From Halioglobus sp. (GTDB lineage: Bacteria; Pseudomonadota; Gammaproteobacteria; Pseudomonadales; Halieaceae), in assembly GCA_029246385.1 (NCBI GenBank), contig JAQWNG010000028.1, forward strand, positions 120,822-184,821: a DNA stretch of 64,000 bases, given 5' to 3'. The notes beneath the pieces are model-generated. The model had not been told where the DNA came from, made no database searches, and saw nothing but the letters and a program-made list of their open reading frames with translations. The position numbers and the translations under genes are program-made. Below are positions 27,557 through 37,231 of the stretch, in pieces (positions within the stretch are counted from its first letter, which is position 1; each line of letters starts with the position of its first letter).

Positions 27557-29806
27557 TTAGAAGTGATAACTTAGTGTCACACCATACTCGCGGCCAGGCC
27601 AATAGACGCCTTCAAATGCGGGCGGCAATTCGGGATCACCATTAGCCTTGACGCCAGGATCAATGTTGAAATCCTCGTTGCTAAGGTTTTTACCCCAGAA
27701 TCGAATATCCAAGCCGATAACCGTCTCTGTAAATCCCAGACTGAGGCTGTACAGGTTTTTGTCGGACGCAAACTTATCAGTGATGACTGTAAAATTAGCG
27801 TCTGACTGCCATGTCCAGTTAAGCCGTGAATAAATCTCCCAGTCGCCTTTTAGTGGCCGCTGATAACCTAGCTGTGTGTTGGTGTTCCACTGGGGTAGGC
27901 TATTTAGCGGCTCGCCACCGCTTTTTGGACAGTACAGTTGATCTGGACTCTGCTCTTCACCGCCCTCGCAGAAACGCCCTGGCCAATCTTCGATGGTTGC
28001 ATCAAAATACGCTCCGTTGAAGACAATGTCCCAATGCTCGCCGAGCAGATAGGTCACTTCGAACTCAATCCCCTTGGTCACCACTTTGTCGGCATTAACC
28101 ACCGCGCCCTCAAACAGTCCTGCTACAGGACCCAGTGCTGCTACATCATTGGGTTGTGTCAGTTGATGATCTTCAAATTCTTGGTAAAAAATATCCACAC
28201 TGAAGCGCAGCGTGTCATCGAGTACCGTCCCTTTCAAACCAATCTCATAGGCTGTGGATATCTCCTCTTGAATAGGGACGACATCCCTTGCGATTGCTGC
28301 TTCGAATGGAAAAATATCTTCCAGAGACAGCATCGCAGTGGTAAGAGTATTAAATCCGCCCTGCTTATAGGCGTTGTCTATTGCCACATAAGCATTTAAG
28401 TTTTCCTGAAGATAGTATTGCAGCTTTATACTCCAAGATACGTGATCAAAATTCACTGCATCATCGATGGCACCAGAATACTCCAAAAAGCCCACACTCG
28501 AGTCCAATGTGAATTCATTGTAGTCATAGCGTGCACCCAAAGATAAGTCCCATTTTGGCGCAAGATGAATAGTACCATTGACATAAGCGGCATAACTTTC
28601 AGTGGTGCCTGTAGCATCCTGCAGTACGTCTATGCCGGTGAGGGTCACTACGGTATCGCTTTTCGATTTTGAGTCCAGATAATATAACCCCGCCAGATAA
28701 TCCAGATTTTCTCCTTCGCTGGAATAGCGTAGTTCAAAGGTAGTGAGGTCCGTATCTAGACCTATCTGGAAAATACCTAACCCGCCAGGATAAGGTTCGC
28801 GGTTGTCATCAGACTGCGTATTGAAACTCTGATAGTAGGCGATGCCGTCGATCTGAGCGTCTTCGTCACCCCATCGCAAATGCACGTTTGTGTCTTTAAT
28901 ATCGCCCGTATCTTCACTGCGGAAATCGCCGTAGTTCCTGCGATCTTTAAAGTTGTTGTAGATGGCAGGAGTAATGTTACTGCCACCGGTTCCAGGCACT
29001 AATCCATCAAAGTTAAATTGCTCTTGATACTGGGTAATATTCTGGTAGTTTACGGTCCAATTGAGGTCTATAGCATCATTGACCTGCCACAACATACGGC
29101 TACGCCAAGCCTGCACATCCTGCCCGCCAGCCGCGTCCTCCGGCGAACTTGGGTTTTCCATTGCGATATAGCCGTCTGAATTATTATAGACGCCAGCAAT
29201 GCGCAAGGCTAAGGTGTCCGGGATTAGTGGAATATTCAGAGCAGCGCGCGTATCTATCCTGCCCTCACCGTTACTATCCCATTGGGAGTAGCTCGCTTCA
29301 ACATAGCCGTTATAACCGTCAAAGTTCGGCGCCCTAGTCGTGATATTGTAAGCGCCGCCGGGGGCATTCTGACCATAAAGAGTACCCTGAGGGCCGCGCA
29401 ACAATTCTAGACGCTCAACATCCACCATAGTGGTAAATACGGCGCCAACCTGGGATTGCGCCACTTGGTCTACAAAAACAGTCACACTTTGGGGCTGCCC
29501 CAAAGCAAAATATCCGGGCCCGACGCCGCGCAAGCGAATTGCTGCGGCTTGCAACCCACTGGTCAATGTTATGCCGGGGGTCAACTGTGCGGTCTCTACA
29601 AAATCGAACAGGTTGAGCGCGCTGATCTCGTCACCGCTGACAACCACAATTGATATCGGCACATCTTGCACATTTTCATTCCTCTTTTCAGCGCTAACGA
29701 TCACCTCTTCAAGCATGCGATTATCGTCAGCACGGGCATGGGATCCCAAGGGGACTGCGGCCAAGGCGATGAAAAAAATAAACTTTGAAGCTAATCTGAA
29801 TATCAT
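27557..29806 (-). CDS. TonB-dependent outer-membrane receptor
   Basis: 749 residues, ATG behind AGGAAA. Signal peptide to about residue 26 (SHARA), then a TonB-box-like EEVIVSAEKR, a plug with VPISIVVVSGDEISALN, LRGVGPGYF, VERLELLRGPQGTLYGQNAPGG and the following ITTRAP, and a 22-strand barrel ending in aromatic YGVTLSYHF. No N-terminal signalling domain. This subtype (the one with the RGPQGTLYG...GG motif) is common in marine bacteria that take up hydrophobic compounds, siderophores or glycans; the ligand is unknown. Divergent from the arylsulfatase, suggesting a shared function. Confidence 0.93.
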   Translation of the reverse strand: MIFRLASKFIFFIALAAVPLGSHARADDNRMLEEVIVSAEKRNENVQDVPISIVVVSGDEISALNLFDFVETAQLTPGITLTSGLQAAAIRLRGVGPGYFALGQPQSVTVFVDQVAQSQVGAVFTTMVDVERLELLRGPQGTLYGQNAPGGAYNITTRAPNFDGYNGYVEASYSQWDSNGEGRIDTRAALNIPLIPDTLALRIAGVYNNSDGYIAMENPSSPEDAAGGQDVQAWRSRMLWQVNDAIDLNWTVNYQNITQYQEQFNFDGLVPGTGGSNITPAIYNNFKDRRNYGDFRSEDTGDIKDTNVHLRWGDEDAQIDGIAYYQSFNTQSDDNREPYPGGLGIFQIGLDTDLTTFELRYSSEGENLDYLAGLYYLDSKSKSDTVVTLTGIDVLQDATGTTESYAAYVNGTIHLAPKWDLSLGARYDYNEFTLDSSVGFLEYSGAIDDAVNFDHVSWSIKLQYYLQENLNAYVAIDNAYKQGGFNTLTTAMLSLEDIFPFEAAIARDVVPIQEEISTAYEIGLKGTVLDDTLRFSVDIFYQEFEDHQLTQPNDVAALGPVAGLFEGAVVNADKVVTKGIEFEVTYLLGEHWDIVFNGAYFDATIEDWPGRFCEGGEEQSPDQLYCPKSGGEPLNSLPQWNTNTQLGYQRPLKGDWEIYSRLNWTWQSDANFTVITDKFASDKNLYSLSLGFTETVIGLDIRFWGKNLSNEDFNIDPGVKANGDPELPPAFEGVYWPGREYGVTLSYHF

Positions 29807-30279
29807 TATTATTTCCTATGCTAAAATATGCCTGATTTGGCATTAAAACAACATATGGTACCGGTTTACGCCGCCTTCACCTTTAAATAGTCTCATTCAG
29901 ATATACGACGACCGCAGGACGTTATAGCACGTAGAAGCAACCGTTCACAGAGTGAAGCATGGGGTGCGCTAGAGATCAGTCTTCTTTCACATCACCTCTC
30001 GAGTTTTTGAGTTAACAGCCACCGTCACTGACCGAACGAATACTTATCTAGAGGTTTGCACCCCATCCATTAGTAGCGGGCAGTCCTATGGCCGCTATTG
30101 AGTTGAGTCTGCCAGACACCAAACGTTACTGTCTATAGCATAGAGATGGCAAAAATTAGTCCACAAGCGGTCAGCGTCTGCGAATAAAATCCGGCTTCTC
30201 AAAATCATTTCATTAGCCTTCATCTCGTGTATCCTATAGTTTGAACCAGCGTTTATCGTTTATCTTTGGGAGCGAATTA
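29807..30279. promoter_or_regulatory. Divergent control region between TonB receptor and arylsulfatase
   Basis: 473 bases without a gene. A 9-base perfect inverted repeat ATGGGGTGC (29959-29967) / GCACCCCAT (30058-30066) with flanking CTAGAG/CTAGA sequence inside the arms lies in the middle. Promoters for both divergent genes must be here; no sigma-70 pair was assigned with confidence. Confidence 0.45.
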
Positions 30280-31827
30280 ATGAATTTGCAGAATTTGATT
30301 CAAGTTGGACTTGCCACATTGCTTTGCCTGCTGATGGCTACTGTTCATGCGGAGACCGACAAACCCAATATACTGGTTATCTGGGGTGATGATATTGGCA
30401 TCACAAATATCAGCGCCTATAGCGATGGACTGATGGGTTATCAAACCCCCAATATAGATAGCTTGGCGAAAGACGGAATGATGTTTACTGATTATTATGG
30501 CGAGCAAAGCTGTACTGCAGGGCGGTCTGCTTTCATCACCGGCCAACATCCCGTGCGGACCGGATTAACCAAGGTCGGCATGCCTGGCGTTCCAACGGGC
30601 CTCAGCCCTGAAGACCCTACCCTAGCCGAGATGCTAAAGCCCCTGGGTTATGCCACGGCACATTTTGGAAAAAATCACTTAGGTGACCGGGATGAGTTTT
30701 TACCAACTAATCATGGCTTCGATGAATTCTTTGGCAACCTATACCACTTAAATGCGGAAGAGTTGCCAGAGCATGCGGATTATCCCCAAGATTCTTGGTT
30801 TCAACAAGGTTTCAACCCGCGGGGCGTCATACACAGCTACGCCGACGGGCGCATTGAAGATTCTGGCCCGCTGACCCGCAAGCGTATGGAAAGTATTGAT
30901 GAAGAGTTTGAAGCAGCCGCGATAAAATTCATCGATCAATCGGTGGCAGCAGACAAGCCATTCTTTGTATGGCTTAACACCACAGGCATGCACTTTTGGA
31001 CACATCCAGCCGATAAACACATCGGCAAATCAGGTCAAGGTCCCTATAACGATGTGATGGTTGCACACGACGAACTCGTAGGTCGAATGCTTAACCAGAT
31101 CAAATCGCTAGGGATAGAGGATAACACTATTGTGGTCTACAGTACTGACAACGGCCCTCACTACAATACATGGCCAGATGCCGCGATCACGCCTTTTCGT
31201 AGCGAAAAGAACACCAACTGGGAGGGCGGCTATCGTGTTCCGGCATTGGTTAAGTGGCCAGCGAAAATCAAAGGTGGCCAGGTGTCAAATAATATCATGT
31301 CGCATCTTGATTGGCTGCCAACCCTGATGGCGGCAGCGGGAGAGCCTGATGTTATAAAAGAGCTAAAAAAGGGGCGCTCATTCGACGGTAAAAACTATAA
31401 AATTCACTTAGACGGCTATAACTTTTTGCCTTACTTGACTGGAAAAACGCCAACCAGCCCACGCGAAGAATTTTTCTATTTTAGTGATGACGGTCTTTTA
31501 GTGGGCACGCGAGTAAAAGACTGGAAGGTTGTATACGCCGAGCAGCGAGCTAAACAATTCCAAGTATGGCGAGAGCCTTTTGTGCGCTTGCGTATCCCGA
31601 AGTTATTTAACTTGCGTCGGGATCCTTTTGAAAGGGCGGATACGGATTCGAACACCTACAACACTTGGTGGGAGAATAACTCAGCCTGGATAGTCTATGG
31701 CTCTGCAAAAGCCTTAAGTTTTGCACAAACCTTTCGCCAGTATCCGTCTCGTCAGCCCCCAAATAGTTTTACCGTTGACGGCGTAGTAGGTGAACTGACC
31801 AAGTTTCAGGGCACTCAAACCGATTAA
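30280..31827 (+). CDS. Arylsulfatase, secreted
   Basis: 515 residues from the ATG seven bases after GGGAG; the open frame extends 13 codons upstream from a TTG without a ribosome-binding site. Signal peptide to about residue 24 (TVHA). Type I sulfatase: metal-binding ILVIWGDDIG (Asp-Asp), TPNIDSLAKDGMMFTDYYGEQSCTAGRSAFITG with Cys78 as the formylglycine precursor (C-x-A-x-R), AHFGKNHLGD and TDNGPHYNTWPD for the second half of the site. It hydrolyses sulfate esters in the periplasm; it needs a formylglycine-generating or anSME enzyme not present here. Divergent from the TonB receptor, followed by the PhyH-type gene 36 bases on. Confidence 0.92.
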   Translation: MNLQNLIQVGLATLLCLLMATVHAETDKPNILVIWGDDIGITNISAYSDGLMGYQTPNIDSLAKDGMMFTDYYGEQSCTAGRSAFITGQHPVRTGLTKVGMPGVPTGLSPEDPTLAEMLKPLGYATAHFGKNHLGDRDEFLPTNHGFDEFFGNLYHLNAEELPEHADYPQDSWFQQGFNPRGVIHSYADGRIEDSGPLTRKRMESIDEEFEAAAIKFIDQSVAADKPFFVWLNTTGMHFWTHPADKHIGKSGQGPYNDVMVAHDELVGRMLNQIKSLGIEDNTIVVYSTDNGPHYNTWPDAAITPFRSEKNTNWEGGYRVPALVKWPAKIKGGQVSNNIMSHLDWLPTLMAAAGEPDVIKELKKGRSFDGKNYKIHLDGYNFLPYLTGKTPTSPREEFFYFSDDGLLVGTRVKDWKVVYAEQRAKQFQVWREPFVRLRIPKLFNLRRDPFERADTDSNTYNTWWENNSAWIVYGSAKALSFAQTFRQYPSRQPPNSFTVDGVVGELTKFQGTQTD

Positions 31828-31863
31828 CCGCCGTTCGATGCCAGTAACCCACCATGAGGCGTT

Positions 31864-32721
31864 ATGGCCACACCACGGAGCATTATAAAGGCTATAAACC
31901 AGCCATATCGCTTGACTTCAGGCGATATTCAGGCGTTTCGTAAAAATGGCTATATTCATCTAAAGGGGGTGTTGTCCGATGATGTTTTAGGCTATTACGA
32001 ACCTATTATCTCTAGAGTCACCCAGAGAAACGACCCTGCCGCAGGTATATCGCTTGAAGACAAGGATCTTTACGGCAAGGCGTTTATTCAGCTGGGAAAC
32101 TTGTGGCGGCATGATGCACAAGTGAAGGAATTAGTATTCTGCAAGCGTTTAGCGCGCTTAGCGTCTGAACTCATCGGAACATCGACTATTCGACTTTACC
32201 ATGATCAGTCACTTTACAAGGAGCCTTCGGGCGGTATTACGCCTTGGCACGTAGACCAGCAATACTGGCCAATGGATTCTGCAAAAAGTGTGACGGCTTG
32301 GATCCCTTTGCAGTGCACGCCCATGGCAATGGGGCCGCTGTGCTTTGGTCGTAGTAGCCACCTAAAGCACATCGCGCGCGATGTGGAAATTTCTAACGAA
32401 TCTGAACGCATTATCACGCAGACAATTAAAAAAGAAAAAATTGTCGAGATTCAAGAGCCCTATGCACTGGGGGATGTGAGTTTCCACTATGGATGGACGC
32501 TCCATCGAGCCGGCGGCAACACCACCGGACAGACTAGAAAAGCCCAAACGGTTATCTACATGGACGGGGAGATGCGCCTCAAAGCAAGACGCAATAAAAA
32601 TCAAGAGAATGACCGCCTGAGCTGGTGTGGCGACACCGCTGACGGAGCGGTGATTGATGGCGTACTTACACCGATACTGTATAGAAACGATCACCGCGAC
32701 TCACCCCTCAAGCGGCGGTAA
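31864..32721 (+). CDS. Phytanoyl-CoA dioxygenase (PhyH) family protein
   Basis: 285 residues, no signal peptide. Fe(II)/2-oxoglutarate dioxygenase facial triad: H129-x-D131 (PWHVDQQYWP) and distal H214 (FHYGWTLHRAG), with an Arg about ten residues later for 2-oxoglutarate. The N-terminal helix FRKNGYIHLKGVLS is the usual PhyH opening. The family hydroxylates lipids, halogenated or small organic compounds. It lies 36 bases after the arylsulfatase and is probably co-transcribed, which suggests hydroxylation of the desulfated product; that link is inference. Confidence 0.87.
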   Translation: MATPRSIIKAINQPYRLTSGDIQAFRKNGYIHLKGVLSDDVLGYYEPIISRVTQRNDPAAGISLEDKDLYGKAFIQLGNLWRHDAQVKELVFCKRLARLASELIGTSTIRLYHDQSLYKEPSGGITPWHVDQQYWPMDSAKSVTAWIPLQCTPMAMGPLCFGRSSHLKHIARDVEISNESERIITQTIKKEKIVEIQEPYALGDVSFHYGWTLHRAGGNTTGQTRKAQTVIYMDGEMRLKARRNKNQENDRLSWCGDTADGAVIDGVLTPILYRNDHRDSPLKRR

Positions 32722-32963
32722 TCCTTAACCTCACTCTGGGACATGCAGGTCTTTATAGCGATCGAAATGCACTGCAGAGCAGACTTGTTCAGCTAGATCA
32801 GGGCACCCTCCAATGCCCAGCCGGGAGACAGGTCGCCAACAACCTCACGGACGTTAATTGAATAAGCATCCGTGTGGGTGATCCAACTATCACTGGCGGC
32901 CGTAACTCAATTGTCATGGTGTGATATGACGAATGAAGCACTTTAAACTTAGAGGGTACAGCA

Positions 32964-33485
32964 ATGAATATTTATGCAAAATTTTTAACCTCAATGGCGC
33001 TAGCTAGCGTCCTTGCAGGTGTAAACGTCGTCAATGCCGCTCATCACGAGGGAGATGTGGCTGCGCCGGCCCCTACCATTGTAGAAGTGGCTGCCGGTAA
33101 TGACGATTTTACAACGCTGGTAGCAGCGGTTCAGGCAGCTGACTTAGCAGATACGCTGTCGAGTGAGGGGCCTTTTACCGTATTTGCCCCCACGAACGAA
33201 GCATTTGCAAATTTGCCTGATGGCACTGTAGAGATGCTGCTGTTGCCGGAAAATAAGGACCAATTGGTTGCCATTCTAACTTACCATGTAGTGGCTGGCG
33301 ATGTCTCAGCCGCCGAGGTAGTAGAACTGACGGAAGTTACCACGGTACAGGGCGACACGGCCGCGATTGTTGTAGAAGATACTGGCGTTACCATTGACGG
33401 CGCTAACGTTGTCCTCACCGATATTGACGCTTCTAACGGCGTTATTCATGTCATCGATACAGTAATGATGCCCCCCTCCGATTAA
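32964..33485 (+). CDS. Secreted fasciclin-domain protein
   Basis: 173 residues. Signal peptide to about residue 26 (VVNAA), then one fasciclin (FAS1) domain: [33 protein letters not shown] (cited in part: [13 protein letters not shown]), [13 protein letters not shown] and [12 protein letters not shown] at the end. GAGGG precedes the ATG. FAS1 proteins are surface or periplasmic adhesion-like proteins; some are induced under stress. A hairpin terminator follows directly, so it is a single-gene unit. Confidence 0.92.
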   Translation: MNIYAKFLTSMALASVLAGVNVVNAAHHEGDVAAPAPTIVEVAAGNDDFTTLVAAVQAADLADTLSSEGPFTVFAPTNEAFANLPDGTVEMLLLPENKDQLVAILTYHVVAGDVSAAEVVELTEVTTVQGDTAAIVVEDTGVTIDGANVVLTDIDASNGVIHVIDTVMMPPSD

Positions 33486-33494
33486 TATCTTCGC

Positions 33495-33535
33495 TGAACA
33501 GGCTTCACCTCAAGTAAGAGGGAGCCTGTTCAATT
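33495..33535 (+). terminator. Hairpin terminator after fasciclin gene
   Basis: Perfect 10-base arms TGAACAGGCT (33495-33504) and AGCCTGTTCA (33523-33532) around an 18-base loop, followed by a short ATTTTA run, 10 bases after the stop codon of the fasciclin gene. The T-run is weak. Confidence 0.7.
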
Positions 33536-33981
33536 TTACTCTTCTGCACCATTTCCAGTGTAGGTAAGGAGTAATTCCGCAGCCGATATAGAAACGAGGA
33601 TTCACATAAAAAATTCAATATCCATGGAAAGTTCATACACATTCTGTTCTTCTCAGGCAAATGTATTAACCCTGAATCAAGCAAAATCAGGAGGCAGCAC
33701 TTTCTTCAATAATTGCCGCTACAAGGACAGGAACCATGGCATGACATCACTCACGCGAGTAAGAACCATGAGGTACCACCGATACGGGCACAAGTCTGAG
33801 AGGCGAGCACTCTTGTTTAATCACTTCTTCTAGAAGTTCTGACTTGCATAACCCTATCGATCAGTACTTACCATAATGGTAGGCGATGGTGGTATGAAAT
33901 CCTTGACGCCTCGAAATCTTTTGCAGTTTCTCAATGTTCTACTATCGCGCATGGTGGCACAATATTCTTCAAATGCAGGCT
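33536..33981. other. Intergenic region between fasciclin and DUF6607-type genes
   Basis: About 450 bases between convergent genes. Open frames here are short and show no family likeness. A near-perfect palindrome TACCATAATGGTA lies at 33869-33881. No terminator for the opposite-strand gene was recognised. Confidence 0.4.
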
Positions 33982-35112
33982 CTACCCTTCACCCATGTAG
34001 CGCTGCAACATTTTTTTAATCGCATCTCGGGTGGCGTTAGAATTTGGATTTGCGTCCTCCAGATTGTCAGCCATTTCGAACATTGCTGCATAGAGTGGGA
34101 CACCTTCGTGTGTCTTTTGCAGGGAAAATGCACTCTCATCTCGCAGGTAGTTAGCCCAAACGTCACGCGTCATAGCCCAAAAAGCTGCCGTTCGCTTCCA
34201 GTACTCGTCGCCCGCGTGCCAATCATATCCTTGGATACGCTCATAACGCGCGACGCCGTTTTCCCTTGCTAAAACTTGGCTGACCATACCGTCATCATCT
34301 AGGACGGCTTTTAAATTGAACTCCTCCTGAACCCATCCGCTGGGTGTTATCGTATGTCTATTGGTGCCAATGAGGACATCGTAGTCATCGCGCACACTAA
34401 ATTCTCTGCGTGGCAGAGGACGCCATGTCTCATCGCTAGTCCAACTGGAAAAATTAGCACGGTGTTGCCAACGGCCTGCAGCCATGTAACGAGGAGAGTC
34501 GTCCACTTGGTACACGGACTGAACCCAACGACCTCTAGACTCTGACCGCGACTGCTTGTCTAGCCGCCACGTGGAATTACCCCGAAAGGTATGCATCCTA
34601 CGCTGCTCATAACGCCAGTCTTGTCGCCAGTGCTTAATCACTACGGGTTCCGCAGACGCGTAATCGCTAGAGTCGAACCTAATAACCATAATGTGCTGTA
34701 GACTTATGAAATCAGGCTCGTCTGCTACGACGTGAACATATTCCGTACCCCAACTTTGATAAGGCGCCGTTGGGACGAACTCCTCAGTAAACCCTACTGT
34801 TTCAATGAAGTCGAAGCTTGCTCGATAGGGCCCTGCCATTGCCAGAATAGCGAGGCGGTCGCGCTCTTTATCTGTAAGATTGGGAGCCCTCAGGCGAGCC
34901 CACTGCTCGCCTGAGGATTTCGCTAACTCTATCGGCGCTCCACGGCTGCTTCCACCTCGCGGTGCCATGTCACCATTGTCTGCATATGGCCAAGCAAATG
35001 TGAATTGCCGTGAATCATTTGAGCCAAGCTCATCCGACATAACCACATTGCACCCAAACAGTGTTGCGAGCACTAGTGGTATTGACACCGTTGACCATTT
35101 TTTTATCGTCAT
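33982..35112 (-). CDS. Exported DUF6607-type protein of unknown function
   Basis: 376 residues. N-terminal hydrophobic segment IPLVLATLFGC suggests a signal peptide, with LFGC a possible but imperfect lipobox. The body contains MAGPYRASFDFIETVGF, HVVADEPDFISLQHIMVI, VIKHWRQDWRYE and YDWHAGDEYWKRTAAFWAM, which I recall as the DUF6607 pattern; the family identity should be confirmed. Rich in Trp, Arg and Tyr, with no known catalytic motif. It is probably an envelope protein. Its promoter lies in the region before tRNA-Ser. Confidence 0.62.
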   Translation of the reverse strand: MTIKKWSTVSIPLVLATLFGCNVVMSDELGSNDSRQFTFAWPYADNGDMAPRGGSSRGAPIELAKSSGEQWARLRAPNLTDKERDRLAILAMAGPYRASFDFIETVGFTEEFVPTAPYQSWGTEYVHVVADEPDFISLQHIMVIRFDSSDYASAEPVVIKHWRQDWRYEQRRMHTFRGNSTWRLDKQSRSESRGRWVQSVYQVDDSPRYMAAGRWQHRANFSSWTSDETWRPLPRREFSVRDDYDVLIGTNRHTITPSGWVQEEFNLKAVLDDDGMVSQVLARENGVARYERIQGYDWHAGDEYWKRTAAFWAMTRDVWANYLRDESAFSLQKTHEGVPLYAAMFEMADNLEDANPNSNATRDAIKKMLQRYMGEG

Positions 35113-35458
35113 TGTCGACTTCCTCAGTAATGTGTTGTCGCAGACCGCAATTTAGGACGAATGTAAATCCACTGACAGTGACAATTACGGACAAGCTGTC
35201 GAATTGGACTATCATTTCTGCTGAAGGCTTGGGTCTCGATGTAGTGCCGCAGCTCTTCACGGAGGTATAGTTAACAGGTTGGACAGAAGGCGCCGATAAT
35301 GATGTAAGCCAGCCCTCAAAAACCCAACACCTAGCAATCTTATGAAATCGAGCGAGAGACTCTTCGCTGAAATCTGTTTGAGTATCAATTTTGTTTCGGG
35401 GGTAGGTTCAGGGGTAGATTATTAAATCAGTCGTAAATCATTGATCTATATAGCTTCA
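35113..35458. other. Intergenic region upstream of the DUF6607-type gene
   Basis: 346 bases between the start of the DUF6607-type gene and the 3' end of tRNA-Ser. It should hold the promoter of the former; I saw no convincing consensus pair, no repeat and no further gene. Confidence 0.4.
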
Positions 35459-35546
35459 TGGCGGTGAGGGAGGGATTCGAACCCTCGATACGTTGCCGTA
35501 TACACGCTTTCCAGGCGTGCGCCTTCGACCGCTCGGCCACCTCACC
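35459..35546 (-). tRNA. tRNA-Ser (GGA anticodon)
   Basis: 88 bases including encoded CCA. The acceptor pairs GGTGAGG with CCTCACC, the T arm carries GGTTCGAATCC-type sequence, the long variable arm of a class II tRNA is present, and the anticodon loop is CTGGAAA, giving GGA. It has its own promoter immediately upstream. Confidence 0.96.
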
Positions 35547-35558
35547 ATAAAGGCGCGC

Positions 35559-35587
35559 AGCATACCATAATACTGGAAGCTTGCCAG
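35559..35587 (-). promoter_or_regulatory. Promoter of tRNA-Ser
   Basis: Read on the minus strand: CTGGCA, 17-base spacer, TATGCT, then the GC-rich discriminator GCGCGCC, and the tRNA begins 12 bases after the -10 box. The GC discriminator is typical of stable-RNA promoters under stringent control. Confidence 0.6.
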
Positions 35588-35628
35588 TCTCGGGCACAGC
35601 TAAATCCCAACGTTGACCGAGGTCACTT

Positions 35629-36453
35629 CTACTGCCGATTGAGTCGAGGCAGTGCCTGAGCATTACCGTCTGTAGTGCGAAACGGGCTTATGTCAAGACC
35701 GCCACGACGAGTATAGAACGCTTGCATATGCAGGAACTCGACCTCAGAGCGCATAGAAATAGCGCAAAACATACGCTCTAGGCACTGTTCGTGAAACTCC
35801 CGATGCTCACGGTAGGCGACAATATACCGCAGTAGAGACCTATGTATGATCGCCGACCCACGATAGTGTAACCACACGGTGGCCCAATCTGGCTGACCAG
35901 TAACGGGACACAGTGAACGCAGTAAGTGACTGTACAAGACCTCCTCTACGATCTCACCGCGATGCACCTCCAACTGCATCGCATCCGGCTCGCCGCGCCC
36001 CGAATCAAATGTACATGCATCAAGACACTCGCCTTGCAGTAAGGTCCCGGTCAGGGCGGAGTCGTCCACTGCATACAAAGTTAAACTGATATCCGCCCCT
36101 GCCACTGCACTGACGTCTGTGGTGATTGTGCGCAGTGCATCTTCAGTACAACTAAATTGACTGTTGTTAAGTGAATTCAGATACAGCTTGAAGGATTTTG
36201 ACTCAACAATATTGGGGGAACTCGCTGGCACACTGAAGCGCCCTACCCGCACCACAGGCTTGCCGCTAATATCGAGCCAGGACAGCTCATACGCGTGCCA
36301 CAGGTCGACGCCCTGAAATGGTAGAACGTGACCCAGTCCCAAGTTTTGACGCGCCGAATGTCGCGGTATCGGATAGAGTATCGATGGGGAGTACTCCTGA
36401 ATAATCGGCGTATGTTGCCCCAATAAAAGTCCTTGGTCTCCACCCGACGTCAC
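35629..36453 (-). CDS. queF: NADPH-dependent 7-cyano-7-deazaguanine reductase QueF
   Basis: 274 residues, the long (two-domain tunnel-fold) form. The NADPH/substrate motif is ESKSFKLYLNS (Glu84 on), the catalytic Cys182 and Asp189 are in SLCPVTGQPDW. It reduces preQ0 to preQ1 in queuosine synthesis. The start is a GTG four bases after the permease stop codon, with GAGG upstream inside the permease gene, so it belongs to the operon ABC ATPase-permease-queF. Confidence 0.95.
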   Translation of the reverse strand: MTSGGDQGLLLGQHTPIIQEYSPSILYPIPRHSARQNLGLGHVLPFQGVDLWHAYELSWLDISGKPVVRVGRFSVPASSPNIVESKSFKLYLNSLNNSQFSCTEDALRTITTDVSAVAGADISLTLYAVDDSALTGTLLQGECLDACTFDSGRGEPDAMQLEVHRGEIVEEVLYSHLLRSLCPVTGQPDWATVWLHYRGSAIIHRSLLRYIVAYREHREFHEQCLERMFCAISMRSEVEFLHMQAFYTRRGGLDISPFRTTDGNAQALPRLNRQ

Positions 36454-36457
36454 CGTT

Positions 36458-37231
36458 TTATTGCCTCAAGCGCTTGCCAGAATTAAGCAAATGCATACTG
36501 TAGGTAAATGCCAGAGTCGTAAATATAACGATCATAACGAAAGCCAGCGGAAGATTGACGTCGGATACGCCGAGTACGCCGTAGCGAAACGCGTTAACCA
36601 CATATACGAGAGGATTAAGTTTCGAAACATTGGCCCAAAATTCAGGCAACAAATCCATCGAGTAGAATACGCCACCGAGATAGATCAATGGCGTCAGCAC
36701 GAACGTTGGAATAATGGAGATATCGTCGAAGCTATTAGCATACACAGCGTTGATAAAGCCTGCGAGTGCAAACAGCGTAGAGGTCATCAATACAACAACC
36801 ACTACAATGAAGTAACTGTGTATGGTGAGGTCGGTAAAGAACAGCGAGACCAGTGTAACCACCATGGCCACTAACAAACCGCGCGACACCCCCCCAACCA
36901 CATAGCCCATCAAAATCACGACATTAGAAACCGGCGAGACCAGCAACTCCTCAACACTGCCACTAAATTTCGAGCCAAAAAAAGACGATACCACATTGGA
37001 GTAAGAGTTGGTGACAATAGCCATCATAATGAGCCCCGGCACAACGAACTCCATGTAGCTGAAACCGCCCATTTCGCCGATGCGAGAGCCAATAAGAGTG
37101 CCAAAAATAACAAAATAAAGCGACATAGTAATCGCTGATGGCAACAATGTTTGCGTCCATATGCGCAGATAGCGTTTTATTTCTTTTCTGATAATCGTCA
37201 TGAACGCTACATATTGTTCGCGCAGATTCAT
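36458..37231 (-). CDS. ABC-2 type transporter permease (YadH-like)
   Basis: 257 residues with six membrane segments and the ABC-2 permease pattern: MEFVVPGLIMMAIVTNSYSNVV, a GSVEELLVSPVSN coupling region and PLIYLGGVFYSMDLLPEFW with NPLVYVVNAFRYG near the end. It matches YadH-type permeases that pair with YadG ATPases. The ATG overlaps the ATPase stop by four bases (ATGA). The exported substrate is unknown. Confidence 0.9.
   Translation of the reverse strand: MNLREQYVAFMTIIRKEIKRYLRIWTQTLLPSAITMSLYFVIFGTLIGSRIGEMGGFSYMEFVVPGLIMMAIVTNSYSNVVSSFFGSKFSGSVEELLVSPVSNVVILMGYVVGGVSRGLLVAMVVTLVSLFFTDLTIHSYFIVVVVVLMTSTLFALAGFINAVYANSFDDISIIPTFVLTPLIYLGGVFYSMDLLPEFWANVSKLNPLVYVVNAFRYGVLGVSDVNLPLAFVMIVIFTTLAFTYSMHLLNSGKRLRQ

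Noticed and set aside
33624..33833. 69-codon open frame after the fasciclin gene
   Set aside because: Composition is not protein-like, it has no ribosome-binding site and no recognisable domain; treated as intergenic.
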